Virus record (IMG/VR): IMGVR_UViG_3300032229_000759
Location: 48,255-112,254 of that record
Origin: a virus
Direction: 5' to 3' (one strand)
DNA: 64,000 nucleotides
Shown: piece by piece, positions 36,209-45,070 of the stretch
How positions within the stretch are numbered: position 1 is the first letter of the stretch
Layout: every line of letters begins with the position of its first letter
Notes under the pieces: generated by a model
The model's database searches: none
What the model saw: the letters and a program-made list of their open reading frames with translations, nothing else
What the model was told of the DNA's origin: nothing
Translations under genes and position numbers: made by a program

Positions 36209-36796
36209 TTATCTTAAGTCTATAATAATACAGATATCGTCTGATCTATTGATGGATAAGCTGGCGTTATAAATAGATGCTTTACTTCTTAAATGTGTAG
36301 GTATTGAGGAAAAAACATCTACAGCTACTTCATGAGAAATAATGTCTTCTATAATATAGACGCCTTTAGGAGATAAAAATTGAGTACACGTGTTAACCAA
36401 GTGTTTTTGGAGAGAAGACTCATGAGAAGCATCGTCTATTATTAGATCAAATGAATATTGCTTGTTGCGTAACCAGTCTAAAAAAATATCTAAAGAGACA
36501 TCTCCCTCATAAAAATCATCAAATAAATCACACCAAATTAGTTTAGATGGTATATGATGAGAAATAATGCCTTTGGTTAGATCTGCTCCTACTAAAAATT
36601 TACCAATCTTATTGTCTCTTAAAAATTTAGCAAAGCCACAAGAAGCTGTTCCTATTTCTAGTATGGTTTCTGGTTTTGTTATAAAAACAGAATTATATAA
36701 ATTTTTATAGTTATGTCCCGCCTTAGCATCTAATAAAATACTACCTCTAAACTTATCTGTATCTTCTAATGATGATAAATAGTCAAACTCAAACAT
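36209..36796 (-). CDS. Class I SAM methyltransferase (CmcI-like)
   Basis: 195 aa. SAM-binding motif I ILEIGTASCGFAKFLRD, followed by VGADLTKGIISHH, a motif IV FDLIIDDASHESSLQKH and GVYIIEDI. The DD-x-SH pattern resembles the CmcI/rhamnosyl O-methyltransferase group. Probably O-methylates a sugar in glycan cluster II; ends 4 bases before the next gene. Confidence 0.8.
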   Translation of the reverse strand: MFEFDYLSSLEDTDKFRGSILLDAKAGHNYKNLYNSVFITKPETILEIGTASCGFAKFLRDNKIGKFLVGADLTKGIISHHIPSKLIWCDLFDDFYEGDVSLDIFLDWLRNKQYSFDLIIDDASHESSLQKHLVNTCTQFLSPKGVYIIEDIISHEVAVDVFSSIPTHLRSKASIYNASLSINRSDDICIIIDLR

Positions 36797-36804
36797 ATTA
36801 AACC

Positions 36805-37410
36805 CTATAATAGTTTACTTACAGTAATGTCAAAATTGTTATGTTTAATCACTTGATAATTATTTTCTTTTAAATAGTCTATGGTTTTTTGTAGTTTAGA
36901 ACCAGACTTAAATGGACCATCACTATGCACCGCTTCGAAAGTAATATTATTAATATTATGCTTATTAAAATCGATACTTAATATAATGTCACAGTCATGG
37001 CCTTCCGTGTCGATATATAAATGCTCTATTATACCATCTAGTCCATTATGAGCTATAAAATCTGTGAAGCTATAACACAGAACTCTTACTACAGCTATGT
37101 TACCAGAGTGCCCGTGCGTCACCAAATGATCATGGTTGAATGAGCAGTGTTCATCAAGATTATTTATATTGTTTCTTAGTTCTTTTTGATAATATAATTC
37201 TAAGTTTCCGGTATAGTTTGATATAGCACAATTATAAAATTTTATATCGTTTAGTAATGTAAACGGCTCATAATTTTCTTTAAGTCTTTTAAAATTAGAT
37301 TCTAGAGGTTCTATCAAATGTATTTGAGTATTATCAATACGAAGACCAACAGCACTCATTAATTCATCTTTACCTCCACAGGCACCAATTTGTATAATGT
37401 GTTTTTTCAT
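36805..37410 (-). CDS. FkbM-family methyltransferase
   Basis: 201 aa, overlapping the GT2 stop by 4 bases. IIQIGACGGKDE (SAM loop), IHLIEPLESNFKRLKENY, FYNCAISNYTGNLELYY and LYIDTEGHDCDII, the FkbM hallmark D-T-E-G. O-methyltransferase acting on sugar hydroxyls; with the neighbouring CmcI-like enzyme it suggests a multiply methylated glycan. Confidence 0.88.
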   Translation of the reverse strand: MKKHIIQIGACGGKDELMSAVGLRIDNTQIHLIEPLESNFKRLKENYEPFTLLNDIKFYNCAISNYTGNLELYYQKELRNNINNLDEHCSFNHDHLVTHGHSGNIAVVRVLCYSFTDFIAHNGLDGIIEHLYIDTEGHDCDIILSIDFNKHNINNITFEAVHSDGPFKSGSKLQKTIDYLKENNYQVIKHNNFDITVSKLL

Positions 37411-38042
37411 GTTAAAGTCTCATAAAAGGTATTCTGTTCTCTTTGTTTAAGAATATTTTTTTTATGTATGATAGCAAGATCGGGGGAGGCTTTAATTACT
37501 GCGTTCTGTGTATGTCCTGTGATGTGCTCATGAACTCTACCCTCCCATTTAATGGAGGGTGAATTTCGATAGATTCTAGGTTGATAGTCTGGCCAATTAA
37601 CCCAGCCAAACTCGTTGGTTTTCCATGACCATTTTTTTACATCTTCTGGCGTTAATCCTTCAACAATATTAATTCTTGGCAAATGATATAGATCTATATC
37701 CTGTGCTTCTTTAAGTATTTCTCTGTATGTCAAAAGCGTTTTTGGTTCTATAAGCTCATCAGCATCCAAATTAAAAATATATTTTTGTGATGCTAAAGAA
37801 TTCATATAGTTTTTCATTTCAGCAAAATTATTTTCAAAATGAAACTCTGCATACTTATCAACAGACATAGATTTTATTATATCTTGAATTTCAGTATATA
37901 AACTAGACATCTTTTCGAGATCTCTTTGATATGTTTGCAAAACTATGATTTCTTCATTGTCTGTTTTGTGAGTCTTTAATAGACTAAGGAGCTGGGTAAT
38001 TTCATTTTTTTCTTGGTATGTAGAAATACAATAAGATATCAT
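37407..38042 (-). CDS. Glycosyltransferase family 2 (SunS/WaaE-like)
   Basis: 211 aa from ATG 38042, in an ATGA overlap with the dCMP deaminase stop. MISYCISTYQEKNEITQLLS is the GT2 opening, FNLDADELIEPKTL the DxD, and GWVNWPDYQPRIYRN followed by WEGRVHEHITG the product-side motif seen in SunS/LPS-core-type glycosyltransferases. First sugar transferase of glycan cluster II. Confidence 0.87.
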   Translation of the reverse strand: MISYCISTYQEKNEITQLLSLLKTHKTDNEEIIVLQTYQRDLEKMSSLYTEIQDIIKSMSVDKYAEFHFENNFAEMKNYMNSLASQKYIFNLDADELIEPKTLLTYREILKEAQDIDLYHLPRINIVEGLTPEDVKKWSWKTNEFGWVNWPDYQPRIYRNSPSIKWEGRVHEHITGHTQNAVIKASPDLAIIHKKNILKQREQNTFYETLT

Positions 38043-38500
38043 ATAGATATTCCTTGCAGCCAAGATAGATCAGGATTGATATATTCAATACTCATGCCAC
38101 TCATTTTGATAAATAAATCAAATCTGTTTTGTTGTTCTTGGTCAAATAGGTGTGTGCCGTGTCCTTGTTTCATAAAAACTTTAGTAACTCCTTCTTGCCA
38201 CAAAGCCATGATACAATCGTTGCATGACTGGCCAGTAACATAAGCTATTCCATTTTCTGGCCTAATAGTACAATTAGATAGGGCGTTTCTTTCAGCATGA
38301 ATCATCCAAGGATACTTATCTGGTCTGGTTTTAGGTAGCTGTGAATCGTCTAGACCCTTGGGAAAACCATTGTACCCAACGCCTAAAATGCGATTGTTAG
38401 AGTCTGTAATAATACATCCGTGTTTGGTTTGTAGGTCATGACTACGCATCGACACCGCGTGTGCCAAACCAATAAAATATTCTTGCCAGCTAGGTCTCAT
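38039..38500 (-). CDS. dCMP deaminase
   Basis: 153 aa from ATG 38500; a TTG start at 38533 lies within a promoter-like sequence and is less likely. Zinc-dependent deaminase motifs: HGCIITDSNNRILGVGYNGF, HAERNAL (catalytic H-A-E) and SCNDCIMALWQEGVTKV (P/S-C-x2-C). Converts dCMP to dUMP for thymidylate synthesis, balancing pools with dUTPase and dNMP kinase. Oddly placed at the head of the glycan cluster, with which it is translationally coupled. Confidence 0.92.
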   Translation of the reverse strand: MRPSWQEYFIGLAHAVSMRSHDLQTKHGCIITDSNNRILGVGYNGFPKGLDDSQLPKTRPDKYPWMIHAERNALSNCTIRPENGIAYVTGQSCNDCIMALWQEGVTKVFMKQGHGTHLFDQEQQNRFDLFIKMSGMSIEYINPDLSWLQGISI

Positions 38501-38505
38501 ATCAT

Positions 38506-38533
38506 GTAATAGAAAAAAGACAGATCGAGTCAA
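38506..38533 (-). promoter_or_regulatory. Candidate promoter for dCMP deaminase and glycan cluster II
   Basis: On the - strand TTGACT (38533-38528), 16-base spacer, TATTAC (38511-38506). The predicted transcript would begin at or next to the ATG at 38500, so translation would be leaderless or nearly so. Nearly identical to the element at 57188-57215. Confidence 0.5.
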
Positions 38534-38543
38534 GGATCTAGAG

Positions 38544-41267
38544 TTATTCGAGATTGTCTACACAACTGTTATCTGATGTAATTTCACCAGCCACGTTTCC
38601 ATAATTGCATGAGCCGCTTACAAACACAGCATTACCTAGTACAGAACCATAATTATTAGAATAGTTGATAAAATAACCAGAAGATTGAATCGTACCATAA
38701 TTGTTTGATCTTGAAAAAAATCCACGATTTAAATCTCCTTGGTTCGTGCTGGAACTAAATGTACCAAACTGTACCTTACCAAAGTTATAACTATCGCTAT
38801 TAAAATAACCTTCTAGCAAAGCTCCAAAATTATTACTGTTAGAAGTAAAATAAGATGTGGTTTTGGTGTTTCCGGCATTAGTAGCATTATTAAAAGTAAC
38901 GACACCCACATTGTCTAGACTGCCACTATTTGTTCCAAAATAGAATGACACATTACCGGATCCAGTGATATTGCCCTCGTTGTTTGCTAAAACCCCACTA
39001 AATGTAACTGTGCCATTTAATTTAATGTTATCTTTATTTTTACTGGAGTCATTAAACAATAAATTATTAGCATTATTAATACTACCTAAATTAATAGAAT
39101 AATTATAAAATTTAATATTTTTTTGTTGAGACTCAATACTTGATAAGTTTTGACTATAATCAAAAAATTCTATAATAGAACCGTCTATATCTGACTTATT
39201 AGATGAAAAATTATAAAATTTAGCCCTAGATAAAATGTTACCCTCGTTAATTCCACTATTAATAAAAGTACCTAAATCAACTTCTCCTCTGTTGATAGAA
39301 TATAAGCCAAATTGTGCTTCATAACAGGTTTTATAGTTAATAGCATTTTCAGAAAAAAAACTAGCAGATAAACCTGTTCCATAATTTTGACTATTTCCAA
39401 TAAAATTGACTAGGTTCGCCATGCCATAGTTTTTGCTTTCATTTCCAAAAATAGCAGCCTCTATTACGGATCCATAATTCTTACTAACATTATAAAATGA
39501 TCCATTTTTAATTATACCACTATTAACACTACTTCCACTAAAATAACAAAAATCACCCAATCCTTGATTTATGCTGTTGCCATTAAAATACATATTAACA
39601 CCACTGCCATCAACGTCCGACACGGATCTGTCATAAAAATTACCCAGAGACTGTATTTTATTTGAGTTTTTAGATTGATTATAAAATGATCCAGAAAGAC
39701 TGACTATCTTTTTATTAGAACTACTGTCATAAAACAATCCGTGTCTTATGGTTCCAGAATTAATGCCGCTGCTATAGAAATATCCCGAGCCTTGGCTAAT
39801 ATTACCGCTTGCGCCATTATTTGATCCGTTATAAAAATATATTTGTCTACCGTTTATTGTTCCTAGGTTATGTGATTGGTTGTAAAAATAAATTAAATTG
39901 GAACCATTAATACTATTATTATTCAAAGCTTTACTATCAAAAGCGATGTTTTTGGCTTGATTAATACTTCCTTTATTTGGAGAGTTTTGAAAAATACAAT
40001 TAGTAATATCTGTAACATTACCCCTATTTTCACAGCCAGATTGAAATATGCATGTATTAATCTGAGATAGATCGTTTTCATTATGAGAATTATTTAAAAA
40101 TTCTATTTTTATACCGGAGCCGGTAATATGTCCATTGTTTGTAGAAAAATCTGAAAACTGAATATTGCAAGTAGCGTCACTAGAAATGTCACCATTATTT
40201 GAAGACATATTAAAATTGATAATACCGATGCCATCTATTGATCCGCTGCTAGCATTTGCAGAATTTCTGAAGTCGCAGGAGCCACTCGTCAAAGTACCGT
40301 GATTGGTGGAATATTCTAAAATTGAATTGCCTAAAACTTTACCATAATTGTTAGCAAAAATAAATTTAGTATTATTTAAAAGCTTGCCATAATTAGATGC
40401 ATTCCCACTAAAAAGACTTAAGCCATCTACAGCTCCATAATTAGTAGAAGATCCTAAAAATTGACTATAGCCAGAAACGATACCGTAATTATTAGAATCA
40501 ATAAAAATAGTAGGACCCACACAAGTACTATAATTATTACTACCAGAAAAAACAACAGGACCACTTAAAACGCCATTATTAGTACTATTAATAAATAATA
40601 GTTTGCCATCAAGAACTCCGTTATTTGTGCTGTTGTCAAAAGTAAAATTACCATATCCACTAGCAATAGATATCGAGTTGTTAATAAAACTAAATGTGCC
40701 ATCCAACAAAATGCCACTATCTTGAATATCGCAAGCGTCGAAGATGCCAGAGGTGCTTTGTATAATATTTTGAAATTGTTCTCTTCTTTTAGTTATGTCT
40801 GTATTAACAAACTGAACAGTCTCTGTGCTGATATAACAGTCTTCGAGTTGCGAATTCAAGATGAGTCCCGACTTAGCTATATCTAATACAGTATGTTTAA
40901 TAATTCCACTATCTATAGATAAAGATGCAATAGACCACTCACACACGCTGTCTGATTCCCAGTGTTCACATAGTATGTAGGGGTCTATAATTAATATCTC
41001 CCCTTCCATTCTCTCGCACCCAAAAGAAAAATAAACCGGGTCTTCTGGATCAATTAATGTACCAGCTATAATTTTTAAATTAGTAAATTCTAATAAAGGT
41101 ATACGATTAAAACATGAATCAATAGATAAATTTAAAATATAATTAGTCGGTATAATGCTTGCATCATCTATTTCATTTCTGGGAATAGCTCGGTTTGGTT
41201 TTGATAACTGATCGTCTTTGTACCAATTATTAGGATTACAAAAGACTGGAGAAGACGGTTGTGTCAT
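38544..41267 (-). CDS. Repeat protein, predicted beta-solenoid fibre or adhesin
   Basis: 907 aa, ATG 41267. After an N-terminal domain of about 190 residues the protein is built of 15-16-residue repeats of the form (S/T)N(Y/N)Gx(V/L)xGx(S/A)xFxx(G/S)(S/T), e.g. STNNGVLSGPVVFSG and STNYGAVDGLSLFSG, running to the C terminus, roughly 45 copies. Regular hydrophobic positions and Asn ladders indicate a parallel beta-helix. No signal peptide or enzyme motif. Most likely a tail-spike, fibre or host-binding protein; an anti-host decoy is possible. Ends CVDNLE after the last repeats. Lies directly after the dead papain-like gene, same direction. Confidence 0.8.
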   Translation of the reverse strand: MTQPSSPVFCNPNNWYKDDQLSKPNRAIPRNEIDDASIIPTNYILNLSIDSCFNRIPLLEFTNLKIIAGTLIDPEDPVYFSFGCERMEGEILIIDPYILCEHWESDSVCEWSIASLSIDSGIIKHTVLDIAKSGLILNSQLEDCYISTETVQFVNTDITKRREQFQNIIQSTSGIFDACDIQDSGILLDGTFSFINNSISIASGYGNFTFDNSTNNGVLDGKLLFINSTNNGVLSGPVVFSGSNNYSTCVGPTIFIDSNNYGIVSGYSQFLGSSTNYGAVDGLSLFSGNASNYGKLLNNTKFIFANNYGKVLGNSILEYSTNHGTLTSGSCDFRNSANASSGSIDGIGIINFNMSSNNGDISSDATCNIQFSDFSTNNGHITGSGIKIEFLNNSHNENDLSQINTCIFQSGCENRGNVTDITNCIFQNSPNKGSINQAKNIAFDSKALNNNSINGSNLIYFYNQSHNLGTINGRQIYFYNGSNNGASGNISQGSGYFYSSGINSGTIRHGLFYDSSSNKKIVSLSGSFYNQSKNSNKIQSLGNFYDRSVSDVDGSGVNMYFNGNSINQGLGDFCYFSGSSVNSGIIKNGSFYNVSKNYGSVIEAAIFGNESKNYGMANLVNFIGNSQNYGTGLSASFFSENAINYKTCYEAQFGLYSINRGEVDLGTFINSGINEGNILSRAKFYNFSSNKSDIDGSIIEFFDYSQNLSSIESQQKNIKFYNYSINLGSINNANNLLFNDSSKNKDNIKLNGTVTFSGVLANNEGNITGSGNVSFYFGTNSGSLDNVGVVTFNNATNAGNTKTTSYFTSNSNNFGALLEGYFNSDSYNFGKVQFGTFSSSTNQGDLNRGFFSRSNNYGTIQSSGYFINYSNNYGSVLGNAVFVSGSCNYGNVAGEITSDNSCVDNLE

Positions 41268-41282
41268 ATAAATTATATTATA

Positions 41283-42860
41283 CTAGGGTTTAAAATATAA
41301 AGGACCCATATTATCATTTAATAATTTATATTTATGTATAGGATAAAAAGGTCTATAATCTAAATTTTGAGCAGGGAAGCCGTCTACTAGGGACAATGCG
41401 ACTATTAAACCAAATGCTCGTTGTCTGTCTGAGCACTCAAAAGGAACACAAGATCCTTGTTCTGTACAACCTCTGGTCCTGTTTTGATCTTCTGGTAGAC
41501 AGGGCGGTGGGCAATATTGATCTTGACAATCTATAAAATCAGGAGCCCTATTGAATCTTGTTATACAATTTAAGTGACTTTCTGTGATTAAAAAACTACC
41601 CGGAGGAATAGGTCCCCAACTAGGTTCTCCTCCACTATTCCATTCTCCCCAACTATTAGCTATTAAAAAAACACATTCTGGATATTCAATTTTAGTATCA
41701 TCGTATCCTATAATATTATATGTATGATAAATATTTTTATCTGGATAAGTTAAACCTGTTGAGTCCCTCTGGTCTGGAAAACCCACGTTAGTAAATAATA
41801 AAACACCATATCCATTATATAATAAGTCTTTAACACTAGAGATAATATTTGTTGTAACAGCAGATATCGTTCGTGCTCTCTGTACATTTTTAAGATCCTC
41901 TACATTGCCGTATGAATCATAAAAAGATTTTTGAGTGTCTTCTTCGTTTTGTTTTTTAATTTCTATAACAGTATTATTAATATAATCGTAACCATTTAAT
42001 GATTGAAAATGTTTTAGAAACATGTCATTATGACAAGCATAAAAATTAGATCCTGTATTATTAATAAAATTAGCATAACCCCCATAGCTTTTTCTTTTTA
42101 GTATACCTATGTGTTTCAAAATTTTATCAATCCAACCAGACAAAACATTTCCTCCAAATAAATTGTCTTCAGTCGGTACTAAATACGAAAAATCAAACCG
42201 ACTTGTTCCTGGACCTCCACAACATTCATTGATTCTGCGAACACAATCTCCACCACAACAAGGGTTGTCACCAGTATCGTCTTCCGGACAGGCTCCACAA
42301 CTACCGCATATTTTACTCCCATCTTCAGCTAAACCACAGGAGTGCGGCGCTCCAACTGCACCAATAATTGTACCTCCATTTTTTGTATTTTCTATACAAC
42401 TCATATCCCCACAGCCAGTAGCCCTACCAGATAAATTTGTTTCTGATATAATATCTGGTCCTAGCATCATCAAACAATCCCAAAGAGAATTACCACAAAA
42501 ATATTCTAAATATTCCGTCGCCATTCGATGCTCCCATTTAGTATATGACCTACTAGCTTCTATGGCACACGCTCTGGCGAGATCACAGCCGTTTCGTACA
42601 GCATGGGACGTTCCGCTTTTAATAGTGGGTTGAATTTCTGTAAAAGCTCCAGCATCTATAGTGGTCAAAAACTTGTAGGGTAATCCTAATTGGTTAGCTC
42701 CGCTACCATCAATTTTTTGAGAAATTTTATTATAACATGGATACTTCACATGTTTCAAAAATTGTACCATCCTTATCAAGTCATAAGGAGTACCCACACC
42801 CTCATAATTTATACAGGGGTTTAAAGAATATTGATAATATAATTGTTTGGGTGTTAACAT
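41283..42860 (-). CDS. Papain-like protein lacking the catalytic cysteine
   Basis: 525 aa, a paralogue of the 308-aa protease at 44144-45070. Shared blocks are clear: PKQLYYQYS, YPCYNKISQKIDGSG, GTSHAVRNGCDLARACAIEA, YNIIGYDD, ANSWGEWNSGGEPSWGPIP and GSFLI. The His and Asn regions remain, but the residue aligned with the catalytic Cys78 of the paralogue is Gly83 and the oxyanion Gln is Pro78. A long cysteine-rich insert (residues about 145-220, with CGSCGACPEDD and CCGGDC) and a Cys-rich C terminus are extra. Probably not a protease; a binding or structural role in the particle is inferred. Promoter-like element at 42891-42905. Confidence 0.8.
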   Translation of the reverse strand: MLTPKQLYYQYSLNPCINYEGVGTPYDLIRMVQFLKHVKYPCYNKISQKIDGSGANQLGLPYKFLTTIDAGAFTEIQPTIKSGTSHAVRNGCDLARACAIEASRSYTKWEHRMATEYLEYFCGNSLWDCLMMLGPDIISETNLSGRATGCGDMSCIENTKNGGTIIGAVGAPHSCGLAEDGSKICGSCGACPEDDTGDNPCCGGDCVRRINECCGGPGTSRFDFSYLVPTEDNLFGGNVLSGWIDKILKHIGILKRKSYGGYANFINNTGSNFYACHNDMFLKHFQSLNGYDYINNTVIEIKKQNEEDTQKSFYDSYGNVEDLKNVQRARTISAVTTNIISSVKDLLYNGYGVLLFTNVGFPDQRDSTGLTYPDKNIYHTYNIIGYDDTKIEYPECVFLIANSWGEWNSGGEPSWGPIPPGSFLITESHLNCITRFNRAPDFIDCQDQYCPPPCLPEDQNRTRGCTEQGSCVPFECSDRQRAFGLIVALSLVDGFPAQNLDYRPFYPIHKYKLLNDNMGPLYFKP

Positions 42861-42890
42861 AGTTAGCCATAATACGAGATAAGCTATCTA

Positions 42891-42905
42891 TGATATAATA
42901 CACTC
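42891..42905 (-). promoter_or_regulatory. Variant of recurrent promoter-like element
   Basis: On the - strand GAGTGTATTATATCA, about 30 bases before the 42860 start. It differs from GGTGTATTATAAT at a few positions and contains TATTATA/TATATC -10-like bases. Listed because its position before an operon head matches the other copies. Confidence 0.4.
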
Positions 42906-42919
42906 TTGTAATATTTTGA

Positions 42920-43168
42920 CTAATTTGTTGTTAGCTTATTATATAACACTAGTGATAAAACAGCCCCTGCTGCACCAGCAAATAAACCGGCTGGAGACAA
43001 TGAATCGTAACTACCTATTAAATATAGAATAGCTCCACCCATATAGGATCCAGCTACGCCTAAAGCTACGGTTTTTATAAATCCAAAATTCTCTTCTCCG
43101 GGCACTATGCTTTTAGCAATAGATCCCACGAATAAACCATAAACACACCACACTAATAAACTAAACAT
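42920..43168 (-). CDS. GlsB/YeaQ/YmgE-family small membrane protein
   Basis: 82 aa. Three hydrophobic segments with the family pattern: WCVYGLFVGSIAKSIVPGEE, IKTVALGVAGSYMGGAILYL and AGLFAGAAGAVLSLVLY. Members are stress-associated inner-membrane proteins of unknown activity, uncommon in phages. Overlaps the upstream gene by 8 bases; part of the run of small membrane genes up to 47.2 kb, where it could assist holin-type disruption. Confidence 0.8.
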   Translation of the reverse strand: MFSLLVWCVYGLFVGSIAKSIVPGEENFGFIKTVALGVAGSYMGGAILYLIGSYDSLSPAGLFAGAAGAVLSLVLYNKLTTN

Positions 43169-43559
43169 TTGCTGTCTCCACTAGGGTTTGTAGTTCTTCA
43201 TCCGTGAGGGTTTCTCCGTTGTCTAAAAGACTATTAACTATTGACAAAGAATATTTATTATAATCATCAGGCTTCATTTCTCTTCTTAAGAGTTTCTTGA
43301 TTCTCATTTTAGTAAACCATCCTCGGCGAACACTATACTCTTTTACTTGTTCTCCATATAATGAGTATTTCTCGGATAGTGAGCAATCTTTATTCAATTT
43401 ATTTTTATTGCATTCTTGTAGTATTCTTATCAAAGTAAGTATAATACTAATTATCATCAAAATAGTAAAGGGGTCGAAACTATGATTATCATTCTTAGGA
43501 AGATTAGACTTCTCTAAAACTTTTAATGCAATATTTTTAAGTTGTTCTTTATTATCCAT
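43161..43559 (-). CDS. Single-span membrane protein, unknown
   Basis: 132 aa. One transmembrane segment (FTILMIISIILTLIRIL, residues 30-47) followed by a basic, helical cytoplasmic part (TKMRIKKLLRREMKPDD). No family recognised. Small membrane proteins of this layout are common in phage lysis regions. Confidence 0.65.
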   Translation of the reverse strand: MDNKEQLKNIALKVLEKSNLPKNDNHSFDPFTILMIISIILTLIRILQECNKNKLNKDCSLSEKYSLYGEQVKEYSVRRGWFTKMRIKKLLRREMKPDDYNKYSLSIVNSLLDNGETLTDEELQTLVETANV

Positions 43560-43561
43560 TA

Positions 43562-43885
43562 TTATTTACCTTGTGGCTTTTTAATAGGGCAAACACCATT
43601 GGGACAATCATTTTTGACTGGGGCAGCCGCGGCTTGAGTTGACAATCCTTGTTCTGGTTCGCAATAATTACACTCTATTTTTTTAATACCATCACCACTC
43701 ATATACCATCCCTTGCCTTTGCAAACGGGACAATCTTTGCGCTTGTGTTTAACAACAGCGTTGTCTGAATGCTTGCTTTTAATAATAGCTCCAGCAAGTG
43801 TTACTGGAGCGGTCGTAGATCCATAATATGGTCCGCTGAACCATAATAATGAAACACCCAATAAACAAATAATGCTTTTATTCAT
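43562..43885 (-). CDS. Exported protein with DnaJ-type zinc motif
   Basis: 107 aa, ATG 43885 with GGAGAAAA. Signal peptide MNKSIICLLGVSLLWFSGPY, then a CPVCKGKGWYMSGDGIKKIE ... CNYCEPE region like the DnaJ CxxCxGxG zinc repeat, and a C-terminal DCPNGVCPIKKPQGK. Probably periplasmic. Function unknown. Confidence 0.65.
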   Translation of the reverse strand: MNKSIICLLGVSLLWFSGPYYGSTTAPVTLAGAIIKSKHSDNAVVKHKRKDCPVCKGKGWYMSGDGIKKIECNYCEPEQGLSTQAAAAPVKNDCPNGVCPIKKPQGK

Positions 43886-43886
43886 T

Positions 43887-44090
43887 TTATTTTCTCCATG
43901 GAAGAGGAACTATATTGTCTATAGTATCAACCACTTTTTTAAGAGGTCGTGGACGATTAGGTTTATTTACTGGGGGATTGTCAACTTTAGGCTTTGGAGA
44001 TAGTTTGATTATTAGATTAACCAAACGTTCAAGAACACTTACTATCAGATTTACGAGACCTCGTATTTTTAATCGATCTCTAAGATTCAT
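43887..44090 (-). CDS. Small amphipathic, proline-rich protein
   Basis: 67 aa from ATG 44090, preceded by AAGGAG; the longer frame from 44126 would start inside the promoter-like element. An amphipathic helix (LVNLIVSVLERLVNLIIKL) is followed by a Pro-rich linker (PPVNKPNRPRPLKK). Likely membrane-associated. Function unknown. Confidence 0.6.
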   Translation of the reverse strand: MNLRDRLKIRGLVNLIVSVLERLVNLIIKLSPKPKVDNPPVNKPNRPRPLKKVVDTIDNIVPLPWRK

Positions 44091-44110
44091 AGAATACTCC
44101 TTATGGTATA

Positions 44111-44124
44111 TATTATAATACACC
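44111..44124 (-). promoter_or_regulatory. Recurrent promoter-like element before 44090
   Basis: On the - strand GGTGTATTATAATA, containing a perfect TATAAT, ending 21 bases before the ATG. It forms with downstream bases a near-palindrome ATGGTGTAT...ATATACCAT. A weak TTAGAC lies 17 bases upstream of TATAAT. Confidence 0.6.
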
Positions 44125-44143
44125 ATTAATAGCAGTCTAATAA

Positions 44144-45070
44144 TTATAGATAATCATCAAATCCGTAGTCTGGTAGTTTTTGTACAGGAAAGCCGTCAAA
44201 GTTGCTAAATGCGTATGCTCCGTTTTGAGCCAGCATACCTTTTGCTACATCTGCATGGATTAAAAAAGAACCGTCTGGGATAGGACCCCAATCTGGATGT
44301 CCACCGTCGTTCCATTTACCCCAACTGTTTTGAACCAGGAATGCTAATTCTCCATTAGTATCATCGCATGCTGTCCATGCCATAGCATGTGCCCATGAGC
44401 CAGACTGTTTAGCAAAACCTTTTTTATCTCGTGTGCTACTGAATCCATAACTAGAACAAACACTTAATCCATAACCATTAGCTAAAGCGTCTCGTGCTTC
44501 TTCTACTGTTCTTACAAGACTGACTGTTTTTATTTGATGGTCATTTGCTAAATCTATAACGGGGTCTGGCAATCCTCGACCACCCCATCCTGCTCCAAGC
44601 ATACCTTGATACTTAGAAAGATCTACAACGCCCTTATAGTTTTTCCTTACTAAAACACCACCATACTTACTCACAAACTCTGCTGCTCTAGCACAACTCA
44701 TACCCTGTCCGCCGTGTCCACGAGCACCGTAAATCCCCTCTGTTGCGCCCCTGGCTATCCAACTCTCTCTATCTGCATGAACATCAATTTCTACTGCTCG
44801 ACTAATATCACAAGCGTTTCGTGTAGCATGTGAAACACAATCTCCAGTAACTTGTCTTTCATTATAAGGATGTTTATCAAACTTTAAAACACTCTTATAG
44901 GGGGTTGACAACTTGCCTTTTCCTGTGCCGCTTACTCTTCTGCTAGCATCACCAAATAATGGATATTTAGACACCTCCATTAAATGGTCATATACGTGAG
45001 GCTCCCAAAGGCACCCGCTAAATCCTTGACGATACTGATCGTATAATTCTTTTGGAGTAAAACGTGGCAT
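44144..45070 (-). CDS. Papain-like (C1A) cysteine protease
   Basis: 308 aa, ATG 45070 in a TAATG junction. Complete triad visible: RQVTGDCVSHATRNACD (oxyanion Gln73, Cys78), GSWAHAMAWTACDD (His228) and LVQNSWGKWNDGG (Asn248). No signal peptide. Papain-type enzymes are rare in phages. It could process virion or host envelope proteins, or act in lysis, as it sits in the membrane-protein run. The paralogue at 41283 keeps the fold but not the nucleophile. Confidence 0.88.
   Translation of the reverse strand: MPRFTPKELYDQYRQGFSGCLWEPHVYDHLMEVSKYPLFGDASRRVSGTGKGKLSTPYKSVLKFDKHPYNERQVTGDCVSHATRNACDISRAVEIDVHADRESWIARGATEGIYGARGHGGQGMSCARAAEFVSKYGGVLVRKNYKGVVDLSKYQGMLGAGWGGRGLPDPVIDLANDHQIKTVSLVRTVEEARDALANGYGLSVCSSYGFSSTRDKKGFAKQSGSWAHAMAWTACDDTNGELAFLVQNSWGKWNDGGHPDWGPIPDGSFLIHADVAKGMLAQNGAYAFSNFDGFPVQKLPDYGFDDYL

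Noticed and set aside
38544-41267. CRISPR array or DNA direct repeats
   Set aside because: The regularity is at protein level; codons vary between copies and there are no constant DNA repeats with spacers.
42109-42633. 174-aa + strand reading frame opposite the dead papain paralogue
   Set aside because: Mirror of a well-supported gene; Pro/Ser-rich composition arises from Gly/Trp/Cys codons on the other strand.
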